Assembly: GCA_016946835.1 (NCBI GenBank)
Contig: JACVTC010000060.1
Coordinates: 87,501-142,500 of the forward strand
Origin: Neocallimastix lanati (nom. inval.)
Lineage: Eukaryota > Neocallimastigomycota > Neocallimastigomycetes > Neocallimastigales > Neocallimastigaceae
Direction of reading: 5' to 3'
Length of the DNA: 55,000 nucleotides
The stretch's first letter is position 1. Each line of letters begins with the position of its first letter. A program made the translations under genes and the position numbers. The notes under the pieces are model-generated. The model was not told the DNA's origin, did no database searches, and saw nothing but the letters and a program-made list of their open reading frames with translations. Shown here one piece after another: positions 1-11,800 of the stretch.

Positions 1-3000
1 AGTCTCGTTAGCGTTGGGCACATGTTTGAATCCTATCAGGTGTATCATCTTGGTTAATTTATCGCAGCATACTAAGATACAACCTGCTCTTTTCGTTTCC
101 CAAACATAACCACTATTGGTCCTTACTCTACTCTTCACTGGCAGATCAGTTATAAAATCCAATTGTACCTCTTGCCAGGGTAATTCTGCAACCGGAACTC
201 TTACCGCAGTACCATATTCTTTATGGCGATCATCCTTCTTAGTAGCGCAGGTTCTACAAGCTTTCACGTAGCCTGATATATCCTTCCTCATCTTCGGCCA
301 GTAGAAATTCCTAGATACTAGGTCCGAAGTCTTATCAATTCCTAAGTGTCCTGCGTACTCCGAGTCATGGTTTAATTGAATAATTGTTTTCCTGAACGTA
401 GTGGGCACGTAAATTTGTTCAGGGTTTTCCTTTCTAACCAGAAGGCCATCTACTTCTAGCCAATGCTTCTTATTGTAATTATTTCTGGCATCTTCTGCTA
501 GATCTTTTATAATCTCTTGGGCCATTTTGTCCTGTCGGTAGGCCTGCTTGATATCATCCACGAAATTGGTAGCTAAGGCTAGATAACTGGCTTCTCCATC
601 TACGTCATCAAATCCTACCAATTGATCGGGTTTTAATAGACTATCTTTATCAAATTCTTTACCCTCAGTTTTCTCTGTTTCAACTCTTGAGAGGGCGTCA
701 GCTTTACCATTTTTCTTCCCAGGTCTGTAAACTATTTCAAACCAGTATGTGGCGAATAGTTCTTGCCATCTAATTTGCCTAGGAGTTAGTAATTGTGGTT
801 TGGTAGCGAACAACAGATTTCTGTGGTCACTATAAACAATAATTTTATGCTTCGCACCTTGAAGCAAGTGTCGCCATTCTGTAAAAGCAGTCTTAATGGC
901 TAATAGTTCTTTCTCTGTAATCGAATAATTTACTTCAGCCTTACTAAGTGTCTTCGAATAATAATATATGGGATGAAGGGTACCATCGTCTCCTTTCTGT
1001 GACAGCACACCTCCTATCGCGTAATTACTAGCATCGCATTCAACGAAGAACTGTTTCTCGTGGTCAGGATAAGCTAGTACTGGCGGAGAGGTAAGCATTT
1101 CCTTTAATTTGTGAAACGCGGCCAATCCTTCTTCGCTCCATTCAAATTTTTCTTTCTTTGAGGTCATTTTAAATAACGGTTTGGCTATTTCAGAGAAATT
1201 CTTAATAAAATTCCTGTAATAATTGCAAAAGCCTAAGAAGCTTTGCATCTGCTTGATATTTTCTGGTTGTGGCCATTCTGCCACGGCCTTAATCTTTTCT
1301 GGGTCAGTCTCTACACCATCCTTGCTGACCACATGGCCTAAAAATGAGATCTTTAACTTATGTAGCTCACATTTGGACATCTTAGCTACTAGTTTATGTT
1401 GTATCAGCTTCTTTAAAATCGTTCGAACATGCTCTACATGTTCCTCCAAGGTTTTGGAATATACTACGATGTCGTCTAGGTAGACCTGACAGTACTTCCC
1501 GATATCCTCGCTGAAGACTTCATTCACGAAGCTTTGGAACACTGCTGGTGCATTGGTTAATCCAAAAGGCATCACCAAATGTTCAAAGTGTCCAAACTTG
1601 GTGTTGAAGGCTGTCTTGTACTCATCACCTTCTCGAATACGTACCAAGTTATAGGCAGATTTTAGGTCGAACTTGGAGAACACAACTGCTCCTTTCATAG
1701 CTTCGAACACTGCACTAATTCTTGGGATCGGATAGGCGTTGCGTTTAGTCCATTGGTTCAGTTTGCGATAATCCATGCAAAGTCGTAGCTCACCTGATTT
1801 CTTCGGCACGAACAATACAGGGTAACCCGCCGGAGATTCTGACCTTCTTATAAACCCCTTAGCCAAATTTTCATCAATATATTCTTTAAGTGCTTTCTCT
1901 TCTTTAGGACTCGTTGGGTAGATAGCTCCTTTATAAAGTGGTGCATCAGGCTCTAATTCTATTTTACAATCATACGGCCTGTGCTCTGGTAGTGTCTCAG
2001 CGATTTCTTCATTGAATGCTTCCGTTAAGTCACCATAATACTTATCTATAATTTCGCCTATTGACAATAGCTTCTCAAGTCCCACTTTTCTGATTGTTTC
2101 CGCTACCGAATCCTCTTGTGTGATCATGGCTAGATGATCTTTTGTCTGGCTATCTTTTTGTGCACTACTTTCCGTAGGGTTTTTATTGACTTCACTCTCC
2201 TTTAGATTTTTAGTCTTCTGTACCTTGAACCAATCCGCCCATTTATCGTAATCCACTAAATAATCGTAGTAATCCATCGTATACTCAATTCCTCTATCAC
2301 GGTAATATTGCCTCGTTAATTCATACACCGTGTCCTTCAACTTCTGGTTATCAATAACCTGATTTATAATTTTGGTAATTCTCGCTGTAGGTTGAATCTC
2401 CTTTTGCACAGCTTCTTCTCCTTCTTCTGGGAGTTGCACCATGTAGATACTTTCACCGGCGCACTCTCCTGGTGAGTCTACATCTGGTAGTCCTGGTCTT
2501 TCACCATCTATTTTATATACCTTAGGCTGCTGATCATGGACGTCAATCTTTCTATAGATTAAATGTCTATCCATGAATCTTGATCCCAGAATAATCGTTC
2601 TCGGCATAGCCTCGGCTAGCCTGCATCTTGTATTAAAGTCATACCATTTGACTTTACCAGTACGCTCTTCGACCAGCTTAATCTTAATCTTGAACTCTTC
2701 CGTAACCTGTGGTATCAGCACTTTACCAGCGGCAGTAGTGAATGTTAAGGGACGGTCTTCTGTCTTGAGTCCCATCTCTTTGGCTAACTGCGGATGGATC
2801 ATGTTGATCTGTGATCCAGTATCATACAGCACATTTAAATCTTGGAGCCCCTCTTTGGTACGAAGATTACTTATCTTGGCCTCAGGCACAAATACTTCGT
2901 ACTCAGACCCAGCTTGCATTAGTAGTGCTGTCTTGGGGATTGGATTGTTACTGCTGGTACGTGAGTCTTTATAGTAATTGTGCTTTTCGCTTGGTCTCGT

Positions 3001-4749
3001 ACTGAAATCTTTACCACTATTGTGGTTATATCCATCTTTCTTGTTTTTATCGTAATTGTTTTGCTTAGTAGGCTCTTTCCTACTGAAATCTCTTTTATCG
3101 CCTCGGCGATTATCGCTGTTCCTCCTTCTTTTGGCTTCAATATCTTTGGAGGGTCTTCGCGGGTCCATCATTCCAAGTAGGGCCATGATGGCTATCTTCC
3201 TCTCGCGGTTATATTCGTATCTTTCTAGGTAATCGTCTTTGTAATCCGCGGGGAATGTGTCGCATCTCCTTAGACACGTTACGTAATCCTCTAAGGTTTG
3301 TTTCTCTGCAGGTAGATCATAAAAGGCTTCACGAACCGAGGGTCTAACTTGTTGTACGAGTAGCAGTCTTTTGGTTTCATCCGTTAGCTGAAGTATTCTG
3401 CTTAACCTATTAAATTCTGATAGGTATTCGTAGGCTTTACCCCAATCGTGCCTAAGTTTAAGCATTGCTGTTTTAACTTCTTCCAACGTTCTTTCACTTT
3501 TAAATTCCTTCAGCAATCTATCCATCAACCTTTGAGGTTGTGGGTCATCTCGTTGTTTGAATACTTCGTCCATTTGGTACCACTTCTTAGTAGTTCCTTG
3601 TAAGTGGTCCTCAATAAAGTACAACATAGCCGTGGGCTCGCTTTGGTAATACTTCTGGTGTCTACCAAAGTACCTTTTTAACCTGTCAATAAATGATTCT
3701 ACATCTCCATTTTCACCATTGAACATTGGGATGTCTCGTTCGTACTCCACAGGGTACGCGTCGGTCATAACCACATCTTCCATCGCACTTTTGGTCATTA
3801 AAGGCGGCGTGAAGTGGTGATAACTATCGTATTTTGCTTCTTTAGTATCTATGTGTAGTGGGAAAGGTTTACTTGTCGATGCCTGCTCCTTATTCTGAAC
3901 ATCCAGAGCCAGCTTACCCAGTCGTTCGATCTCCTGTTGCTGTACCTGGTTAATGGCCATTAGCTTCTCGACTTTTTCTTCAAGCTCATTCAATTGTGCC
4001 TTATCCCTTTCTTGGTTCACATCCAAGAATTCCTCAATCTTGAACAACTTCTGACCTTTATCCTCTAGGTCTTGTTGTATTTGTTTTCCTTTTATCTGGT
4101 CCGCATCCAGATAGGTTTCAATCTTCTTGATTTCAGCTTTAACAACGGCCTCTTTATCTTTACTTTCAGCAAGTTGCTGACTTAGATACGCTTGTACCTT
4201 TTGAAGCTCTAGCACACTAGCTTGGCTACTAGACTCCTCGTCTTCCACTCGCCTCTCAACCTCTCCAAATCGTTGGTCCACAGCGGGGATAAAGTTGCTT
4301 AGTTCGGCTTCAATTTTAGCGAATCTCATTTCACTTTGGTTCTGCATCTGTTCTATCATTGCAGCCGTCTGTTGCTGAGTGCTTATTATCATGTTCTTAA
4401 AGTCCTCCATCTGCTTACTCAGCAAAGCAGCAAAGTCCATCACTCCAGCATTAACATTTTTGCTTGAACTTTCCCCTTGGTTAGTTTCTGGCCTACTGGC
4501 TTCAGGTTTACTAGCCTCAGGTTGACTCTTCTCAGGCGCCACAGCTGGTTTAGGTTTAGTAGCAGCTGGTTTCTCAGGAGTAGTAGTCATTTTCTTGTCT
4601 CCTGTATTTTGGCGTCGAGATGGAGGTGCTTCTACAGGCGTAGGGCTACTCTCTGCAGTCACGCTGCCCACCGAACTCTTCAAAGAACCACTCCTTGTGG
4701 TTTTTCTTGTGTTTTCAGGCACTTTATTATTCTTACTCTTTTTATCCAT
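1..4749 (-). CDS. Ty3/gypsy-type Gag-Pol polyprotein, element E1, C-terminus cut by window edge
   Basis: One open frame runs from the ATG at 4749 to the window edge (1583 codons, no stop in the segments I translated). Order: Lys/Ser/Pro-rich start; long coiled coil (about aa 100-330); Gag capsid-like block from about aa 340 (FNGENGD...); basic linker; aspartic protease DTGS at aa 643-646; reverse transcriptase with MPFGLTNAP and YLDD at aa 1090-1093; RNase H (first Asp at aa 1239 in ECDAS); integrase HHCC zinc finger (NHDSEYAGHLG ... CRTC) and the first integrase catalytic Asp near aa 1531 (LDFITDLPV). The rest of the integrase and the 3' LTR are off-window. Gag and Pol are fused without frameshift or stop. 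I see no CCHC zinc knuckle between capsid and protease, only a basic Arg/Lys/Asn stretch. The frame is intact as far as visible, so the element may be active. It is much less AT-rich than its surroundings. Confidence 0.93.
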   Translation of the reverse strand, partial: MDKKSKNNKVPENTRKTTRSGSLKSSVGSVTAESSPTPVEAPPSRRQNTGDKKMTTTPEKPAATKPKPAVAPEKSQPEASKPEASRPETNQGESSSKNVNAGVMDFAALLSKQMEDFKNMIISTQQQTAAMIEQMQNQSEMRFAKIEAELSNFIPAVDQRFGEVERRVEDEESSSQASVLELQKVQAYLSQQLAESKDKEAVVKAEIKKIETYLDADQIKGKQIQQDLEDKGQKLFKIEEFLDVNQERDKAQLNELEEKVEKLMAINQVQQQEIERLGKLALDVQNKEQASTSKPFPLHIDTKEAKYDSYHHFTPPLMTKSAMEDVVMTDAYPVEYERDIPMFNGENGDVESFIDRLKRYFGRHQKYYQSEPTAMLYFIEDHLQGTTKKWYQMDEVFKQRDDPQPQRLMDRLLKEFKSERTLEEVKTAMLKLRHDWGKAYEYLSEFNRLSRILQLTDETKRLLLVQQVRPSVREAFYDLPAEKQTLEDYVTCLRRCDTFPADYKDDYLERYEYNRERKIAIMALLGMMDPRRPSKDIEAKRRRNSDNRRGDKRDFSRKEPTKQNNYDKNKKDGYNHNSGKDFSTRPSEKHNYYKDSRTSSNNPIPKTALLMQAGSEYEVFVPEAKISNLRTKEGLQDLNVLYDTGSQINMIHPQLAKEMGLKTEDRPLTFTTAAGKVLIPQVTEEFKIKIKLVEERTGKVKWYDFNTRCRLAEAMPRTIILGSRFMDRHLIYRKIDVHDQQPKVYKIDGERPGLPDVDSPGECAGESIYMVQLPEEGEEAVQKEIQPTARITKIINQVIDNQKLKDTVYELTRQYYRDRGIEYTMDYYDYLVDYDKWADWFKVQKTKNLKESEVNKNPTESSAQKDSQTKDHLAMITQEDSVAETIRKVGLEKLLSIGEIIDKYYGDLTEAFNEEIAETLPEHRPYDCKIELEPDAPLYKGAIYPTSPKEEKALKEYIDENLAKGFIRRSESPAGYPVLFVPKKSGELRLCMDYRKLNQWTKRNAYPIPRISAVFEAMKGAVVFSKFDLKSAYNLVRIREGDEYKTAFNTKFGHFEHLVMPFGLTNAPAVFQSFVNEVFSEDIGKYCQVYLDDIVVYSKTLEEHVEHVRTILKKLIQHKLVAKMSKCELHKLKISFLGHVVSKDGVETDPEKIKAVAEWPQPENIKQMQSFLGFCNYYRNFIKNFSEIAKPLFKMTSKKEKFEWSEEGLAAFHKLKEMLTSPPVLAYPDHEKQFFVECDASNYAIGGVLSQKGDDGTLHPIYYYSKTLSKAEVNYSITEKELLAIKTAFTEWRHLLQGAKHKIIVYSDHRNLLFATKPQLLTPRQIRWQELFATYWFEIVYRPGKKNGKADALSRVETEKTEGKEFDKDSLLKPDQLVGFDDVDGEASYLALATNFVDDIKQAYRQDKMAQEIIKDLAEDARNNYNKKHWLEVDGLLVRKENPEQIYVPTTFRKTIIQLNHDSEYAGHLGIDKTSDLVSRNFYWPKMRKDISGYVKACRTCATKKDDRHKEYGTAVRVPVAELPWQEVQLDFITDLPVKSRVRTNSGYVWETKRAGCILVCCDKLTKMIHLIGFKHVPNANET

Positions 4750-4868
4750 TTACTTTTCTTTATAATTTATCTAGTATTAAGAAATGTATTCACTCACTTT
4801 TAGTTTATTTAAAAGATTATAATTTGTTCACTTACTTAAATTTATTTAATTAATATGATCGTTCACTT

Positions 4869-4912
<44 letters not shown>

Positions 4913-4948
4913 AATAGTATAAAATAAATAAAATAAGAATAAAAAAAT

Positions 4949-4990
<42 letters not shown>

Positions 4991-6120
4991 TTAAATGTAT
5001 AGAAATTAATAATTTAAATAAATAATTATTTTAAAAATTTTTTTTTTTTTTTTCTTTCGCTTCCCGAGTCACTACAAATATAAATTTGTACGAAAAATGA
5101 CTACCTATCAAGCAAAAGCGAATTTTATTTGGTAAAGTACGAAATTTTTATTAATTAAAAATCGGTACTACCAAAAATTTAAAATTTTTAAATTAAATAA
5201 TGATTTATAATTAAATTATTAATAAATCAAATTTCGGATATACGAAATTTTTTTAAAAATTTAAATTTTTAAATTTTTGATCAAAATTTTATTTTGAAGC
5301 CGAAAAAATTTTTTTTTTTTTTTTTTTTTGATTAAAATTTTCGTGGCTTCTTCCGCTACGTATTGTGGCGTAAATTTTGTATCAAAAATTTTCTAAGTTA
5401 AACAATTAAAAAGTAAACAAAGAAAATAAGTAAACTATGATTTATTGTTTAAATATTAATTTTTATTTTATAAAACTAACTATTCTATCTTATTAAATTA
5501 TTACTTAGCGTTTAAATTTTTATTTAATTATTATCGGCTATTTAGTTATAAAGCGTTACTATTGTAAAAGGTAAGTTTATTATTAACTAGAATAACGAAT
5601 AATAACTAAATTTAAAGACTAAGATAACTTAACACCTCTCTATTCGAGTTGTTAATAATAAACACTAAATTTAATTAATTCTATAATTATTATTTCTTAT
5701 TACACGAGAATATAGCGCAGTACTTTATAACTCTTATTTGTTATCAGTTACTGGGCTTACACTGAGTAATATTTTTATTTAATAATTATAATTTTATTTA
5801 TTAATATTAATATTTATAATAACAATTTACGTTAATAGTAACGCTAGTGCGTTACAGTTACAAGTTCAATTATTATTTATACATGTCAATAATATTATGA
5901 TTGGTAAATAATTTAATTTAACTTAGTTTACTAATCACTAAATAAAATATATTTAAATAAATATTTAACTATATAATTATTTATAAAATAATAAAATTTA
6001 ATGTACGTAAGTAATAAAAGATTTTATTTGATTAGCCGAAATTGCTAGCTGTTTAGAGATACGTTACGTAACCAAAGAACTATCATTGGATAGGCTTGAA
6101 TTTACCACGTATCTGTTACA
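4750..6120 (-). mobile_element. E1 leader and presumed 5' LTR, unresolved
   Basis: Upstream of E1 gag on its coding strand. It contains T38 at 4871-4908, a second T tract at about 4957-4984 and a third near 5040, then less repetitive sequence. A TATA-like ATAAAG (minus strand) lies near 5727-5733. The segment ends in TTACA at 6116-6120, the same 3-prime-most pentamer that ends LTRs A-D on the plus strand, so 6120 is probably the outer edge of the E1 LTR. Its inner edge cannot be placed because the partner LTR is off-window. A 13-bp inverted repeat lies at about 5574-5586 and 5649-5661. Confidence 0.4.
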
Positions 6121-6130
6121 AAAATATTTG

Positions 6131-6928
6131 TGTAATAATTTCATTATAATATTTATTATAACAAAATTATTAACTACAACCTGATACTAACATCAAGTTG
6201 AGAAAATAAGAAAACAATTAGAAAAAATAAAGAAAATTTTAACTTATCTTGACAGAGAAGAGTTTATTATAAACAAATATAATAAACAACACAAAATAAA
6301 AGAACACTTATTGAAAATGTTTGTAGATTTTATTAATTATTATTATATATTTATTAATATTTGTTATATAATAATAACTCTTGATTTCTCAAAAATTTAG
6401 AGAAATCAATAGCTATTTATACGAAAAATTAAATAATAAAATTTTATAAATTTTATATAAAATAATAATTTAAAAGGTTTTCTAATCTTAACAATTATCT
6501 TATCTAGAAAAAGATTAGAAGAAAAAACTAGATAAGTTCTTTAAGGAAAAACCAATTTATTATTATAATAAATTAGAAAAAACCTTAAAGTCCGATAAAA
6601 TTAATTTATATTTTAATAAGAAAATAAAAAAACTTTAAAGTCCGTTAATTCAAATTTTAATTAAAAATAATAATTAAATAATTAATTTATTACTATAAAA
6701 ATTAATAAAATTTATAATTAATTAAATAAATTAAATAAAATAAATGTATACTAAATAAATTTAAAGAAAAAATTTTTTAATTAAATTAAAACTATAATTA
6801 AATGTACAAATACATGTTAACTTGATAAATAATTACTAATTTAATGAATGAATGTATAAATTATATAATAGATAAATAATCAAATAAAGAAATTATAATT
6901 ATTTAACAAATAATTATAGTTTCTTACA
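6131..6928 (-). mobile_element. LTR copy A (same family as LTRs B, C, D)
   Basis: Starts TGTAATAATTTC and ends TTTCTTACA, like copies C and D. It holds the conserved 17-mer ATAATAACTCTTGATTT near 6371, a minus-strand TATA box TATAAATAG at 6413-6421 and the conserved hairpin block at 6480-6590. The right flank (6932 on, TGATACGATACC.CTATAAA) resembles the sequence just inside LTR C of E2 (14405 on). Copy A is therefore best read as the 3' LTR of a minus-strand element extending rightwards. The left flank has no match to the E2 primer site, which agrees with it being a 3' LTR. Confidence 0.65.
6480..6590 (-). other. Conserved hairpin block in LTR A
   Basis: Arms CTTATCTAG (6499-6507) and CTAGATAAG (6528-6536) pair. 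The loop carries AAGATTAGAA (6511-6520), which is fully complementary to TTCTAATCTT (6480-6489) just outside the stem, so a pseudoknot is possible. A second helix pairs CTTTAAGG (6539-6546) with CCTTAAAG (6583-6590), enclosing AATTTATT/AATAAATT (6554-6561, 6567-6574) with A-only bulges. Equivalent helices with different bases occur in LTRs B, C and D. The block is upstream of the TATA box on the transcribed strand, that is in U3, so it would be present in RNA only near the 3' end. Confidence 0.6.
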
Positions 6929-6931
6929 ATT

Positions 6932-7600
6932 TGATACGATACCACTATAAAAATAAGATTTAGGTAAGAAATTTAGGTTAGAAATATTGTATAAATATTA
7001 TTGGTTATAATAATTAAAATAATTTATATATAGTTAATTCAAATAATTATTTTTAAAAGCATGGTTAATTCTTTTATCATAATTAAAAATAGATAAATTA
7101 TATTATTAATGATTCTATTATTATGATAATAAATTAATTCATCATTATTATTAATAAGTTTTATTTTATATTTTAAATATTATTTTGAGAATTATATAGT
7201 TTTAGGAATTATATTATAAATATTGATAATTATATTTTATTCAGGAAATATATTTTAAATATTAATAGTTAAATATATTTAATAATGAAATTGTATTTTT
7301 AAATAAAGTTATTAGGAAATTAATAGTTAAAGAGATATGTTTAATAAAAATATAATATTAATTAATTATTTTAACAATTATATAAAATTAAGAGAATGTA
7401 ATAATAAATTATTATGTATGTAAAAATAAAATTATAAAAATAAATAAAGAACAAAATATTATTATAAAAATTATTATTATAAATTATTTTCTTATATTTA
7501 TTAGAATATATTATTGTGTCATAATTCCCTAGAGAAACGACCAAATAAATAAATAACTAGATATGGAATATTTTAAATGTTCTGTATCATATTGATAAAG
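6932..7600. repeat. Diverged direct repeat, copy 1
   Basis: Shares with 10462-10930 the blocks CCACTATAAAAAT, TTTAGGT.., ATATTATTGGT..ATAATAATT and, near its end, AGAATATATTATT.TGTCATAATTCC. Only about two thirds of positions look alike by eye. The first 20 bases also resemble the inner flank of LTR C. It could be an old LTR pair or a shared 3' internal segment of related elements. Confidence 0.45.
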
Positions 7601-8759
7601 AATGAAAATTAAAAATTAAAAATAATTATAAAACGGAATTTAAAAATAATAAATAATTAAATTATAATAAAGTAATTAATTTTTAGATTATAAACATTTA
7701 AATTATAAAAATATTAAATATTTAAATAATACACAATTAATAATAATTAGATTAAAATAATATAAAATAAACAATAATTGTTTATTTAATTGTTTATTAT
7801 TAATAGTTAATTTATTATTTATAAACAGAGTATAAATATAAAAATTAATATAAATAGAAATAAAAATTAATAGTTTTAAAAATTGTTCCTAATTAGCCAT
7901 TATAAAAATTAGATAATATTAATAATAATATTTTAAAATGATTATTTTTAATAAATGATAATTTTAATAAAACAAATTGTATTAATGAATCAATAACTAA
8001 TTGATTTAATTATTTTAAGTAACTTAATAAAATATTAAAATAAAATTAAAATTACTTTTATCTTTTTTTTATTAACTAGTATATCTAGTTATATTTGAAC
8101 ATGAGAATAAAGACTTTTAGTAAGAAATTACTAAATTAACTTTATTTTCAATCTGTTTCAATATGATAAATAATGAAATTTATAAATATAAATTTCATAT
8201 TATATTAAAAAAAATATATATATATATATAATTAATATCACGGTACAAATTTTATAAAGTTTAATAATAAACAATTAATAAATTAATAAAAATAAAAATA
8301 TATTAAATAATATTTTAATAATAAAAAAAATAAAATAAACAATAAACAGAAATAATAATTTTTAAAATATTATTAATTGTAAATACTTATAACATGTAAA
8401 CAAATTTTAAAATGTATAATTTACTAAATTAATATAAATAGTTCTTAATTTTATTTATTTTAATAATCAGGTTTTTATATAGTTTTTACTCATTTTAATC
8501 AAAAACTAAATATTAATAATAATATTAAATAATTAAAATAATAATTTAAATAATAAAATTAAAAGATGTATATAAAATAATTTATAAAATAAATAAAATA
8601 TATATTAATAAAACATATTTTTAAAATCTTAATCACAAAAACAACTTTTTCTAAATTTAATTATTGATATTGGTTATGTCACTTTCTGAGTCTATTCAGA
8701 ATTAAGATATAAACCATAAAATATCAAATATGATACGGGGTGTCACTAAATACCTTGTA

Positions 8760-9790
8760 TTTCCTATTAAATACTCTTAATAATAATAAAATAAAATTAT
8801 TATTAAATATTCTTATTAAAATCTTTTATTAATATCAAATATAATAAAAATTATTATTAAATATCCTTATAAATTTCTTTTATTAATATTAAATATAATA
8901 AAAATTATTATTAAATATTCTTATAAATTTCTTTTATTAATATTAAATATAATAAAAATTATTATTAAATATTCTTATTAAAATCTTTTATAATAAAAAT
9001 TATTATTAAATATTCTTATAAAATTCTTTTATTAATATTAAATATAATAAAAATTATTATTAAATATTCTTATAAAATTCTTTTATTAATATTAAATATA
9101 ATAAAAATTATTATTAAATATTCTTATAAAATTCTTTTATTAATATTAAATATAATAAAAATTATTATTAAATATTCTTATTAAAATCTTTTATAATAAA
9201 AATTATTATTAAATATTCTTATAAAATTCTTTTATTAATATTAAATATAATAAAAATTATTATTAAATATTCTTATAAAAATCTTTTATTAATATTAAAT
9301 ATAATAAAAATTATTATTAAATATTCTTATAAAATTCTTTTATTAATATTAAATATAATAAAAATTATTATTAAATATTCTTATAAAATTCTTTTATTAA
9401 TATTAAATATAATAAAAATTATTATTAAATATTCTTATTAAAATCTTTTATAATAAAAATTATTATTAAATATTCTTATAAAATTCTTTTATTAATATTA
9501 AATATAATAAAAATTATTATTAAATATTCTTATAAAATTCTTTTATTAATATTAAATATAATAAAAATTATTATTAAATATTCTTATAAAATTCTTTTAT
9601 TAATATTAAATATAATAAAAATTATTATTAAATATTCTTATTAAAATCTTTTATAATAAAAATTATTATTAAATATTCTTATTAAAATCTTTTATTAATA
9701 TTAAATATAATAAAAATTATTAAATATTCTAATAAAAATCTTTTATTAATATTAAATATAATAAAAATTATTATTAAATATTCTTATTAA
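8760..9790. repeat. 54-bp tandem array
   Basis: A unit of about 54 bp, built from TATTCTTATAAAATTCTTTT, ATTAATATTAAATATAATAA and AAATTATTATTAAA, is repeated roughly 19 times, with a shorter variant unit (ATTAAAATCTTTTATAATAA) interspersed at near-regular intervals, giving a higher-order pattern. It contains no reading frame. Units have no unique spacers, so this is a minisatellite. Confidence 0.85.
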
Positions 9791-10461
9791 AAATTATATA
9801 ATATTTAAATCATTATTAATTCTTATTTTTATATTAAGAATAATAAAAACCTATTTCAATAAATATTTGATATAAAATACAGAATTATAAGTTTCTGTAT
9901 AATATTTTCTAAACCTTTGAAATAAACTAAAAATAAATCATAAATCAAAAATAAATTAAATCTTTATTAAAAATAAAAATGAACTAAAATACAGAATTTC
10001 AATAATAAAAAAATGATCTAAAATACAGAAAATATCAATTCTGTATAATTCTCTCTCTGAAAAACAATATCAAGAAGAAGCTACCGCCCGGAATGCCCTT
10101 CGTGATACAATCTCTAAATTAATCTTTTATATTTTAATTTAATAAATGTTATTTTTTTTTAAAAAAATAATTTAAAATAATAGTTAAAAATTAAAATAAA
10201 ATAGTTATAATAGTTTTTTTTATAAAGAATATATTAATAATAAATAAAATGTATTAAAATAAAAGTATAAAAAGAAGAATAAATTTCTTTCTTTTTAATA
10301 CTTGGAACAAATAATTTTAATTTTAAATTTAAATAAAGAATATTTTAAAATTTAATTTTTTTTTTCTTGTTTCCAAACTTATTTTTATAGTTATGTGTTA
10401 ATATTTATTTTTTTTTTTGTTTTGAATATCTTAGTGTTTCAACCCCAGCCCGTATCAAGAT

Positions 10462-10930
10462 GGATACGTGACCACTATAAAAATGGTATTTAGGTAGATT
10501 CTTTAGGTTAAAGAAGTACTTAAATATTATTGGTCAATAATAATTTTATAATAATATATATGATTTTAGAATAATAATTATTAAACGGAGAATTCTTTTA
10601 TTTATAAGTTTATACTTATGATAAATTAATTCACATAAATAGCTATTTTATATTTTATTTTAGTATAGTTAAAAAGAGATATTATATATATTTGAGATAA
10701 TTAATTATAATATTTATATAAGAGAGTAATAATAATAATTTATGTAATAATTAATAATTAATAATAAATAAAGAGAACATTAAAAAGATATATTTATTAC
10801 TTTATTTTGTATTATTGTATGTGTTATTTCTATTTAATATTAGAATATATTATTTTGTCATAATTCCTTATTGTCATTGCCCATAAATAAATATTAATTT
10901 AGATACATAAATAAAATATCGTATCAAGAT
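10462..10930. repeat. Diverged direct repeat, copy 2
   Basis: Partner of 6932-7600. A short palindromic motif CGTATC...GATACG (10451-10469) straddles its left edge, and a related GTATCAAGATTAATAC lies at its right edge near 10920. Confidence 0.45.
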
Positions 10931-11704
10931 TAATACAGAATGAACAAATAATACTAATTGTGCTAGAATAATATAAATTATTCTAACCTTATAGCTTATT
11001 CTATTCTATATAATTGGAACTTTCCAATATTCTTCAAATATTACTAAATAGAAATCTTAAGTTAATAAATCACTAATTAACTTATAATTCCTTTTTGAAT
11101 TATCGATCCGATTCCATTATAATGTATTAAAAATCTTTAGCCAAGAATATTGTCCTTGCCCACTTAATATATTAATATTATATTTCTTTTGTATTATGTT
11201 ATATTGAAAATAATCAAATCTATTTAATTAGTTATTAAAATTTTCGTTATCAATTTAAATTTATTTTTAATTACTAAATTTAACTAAACCACAATAAAAT
11301 ATTCTGTATAATCTCTTTATTTTTATTTTATATATATTAGTATTAAACTATTATTAAATAATTAATAATTCAATAATATATAACTACTATTTATAACAAT
11401 AATATTATTAACTAAAATAATAATTCAATTTCAATTTAAATGTTTTATTTATAAAAATAATTAGTAATTAGTTTATTAAAAAAATAGTTAGGCTTTACAA
11501 ATTTTAATTTGATAAAAAAATATAAATACATGTAATTTTTAGTGAAATAAAATATAATCAATAACTTACTTTTATTAAATAAATAATTATATTATTATTT
11601 TTCTTTTATAAATTTAAATAAATAAACATTGATTTTAAAACAAAATTATTTTTATTGTAATTTTATTATTTGTGTTAATTATTATTATATTCCTAAAACT
11701 ATAT

Positions 11705-11800
11705 GAACCATACCAAGATTGGTAAAGAACGAATATATAATGGATTATTAATTAGAATTTCAACTTACTTTAGAATCCATTATATTATTCTTTACTTAAT
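11705..11800. repeat. LTR-like edge with terminal hairpin
   Basis: GAACCATACCAAGAT (11705-11719) is followed by TGGTAAAGAACG at 11720. An imperfect hairpin pairs the GTAAAGAA...AATGGATT region with AATCCATT...TTCTTTAC (11774-11795). LTRs B, C and D also start with TG plus a hairpin, and LTR B is preceded by nearly the same 15-mer. No second edge was found. Confidence 0.4.

Noticed and set aside
2573-2974. Plus-strand frames across the E1 region (also 1223-1483, 2811-3005, 2980-3180, 4477-4803)
   Set aside because: They lie opposite the E1 Gag-Pol frame, which carries all recognisable motifs.
6115-6130. Self-primer site left of LTR A
   Set aside because: The flank AAAATATTTG is not complementary to the predicted mRNA start in LTR A, so A was read as a 3' LTR instead.
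8760-9790. CRISPR array
   Set aside because: Repeats are contiguous with no unique spacers, in a eukaryotic retroelement context.
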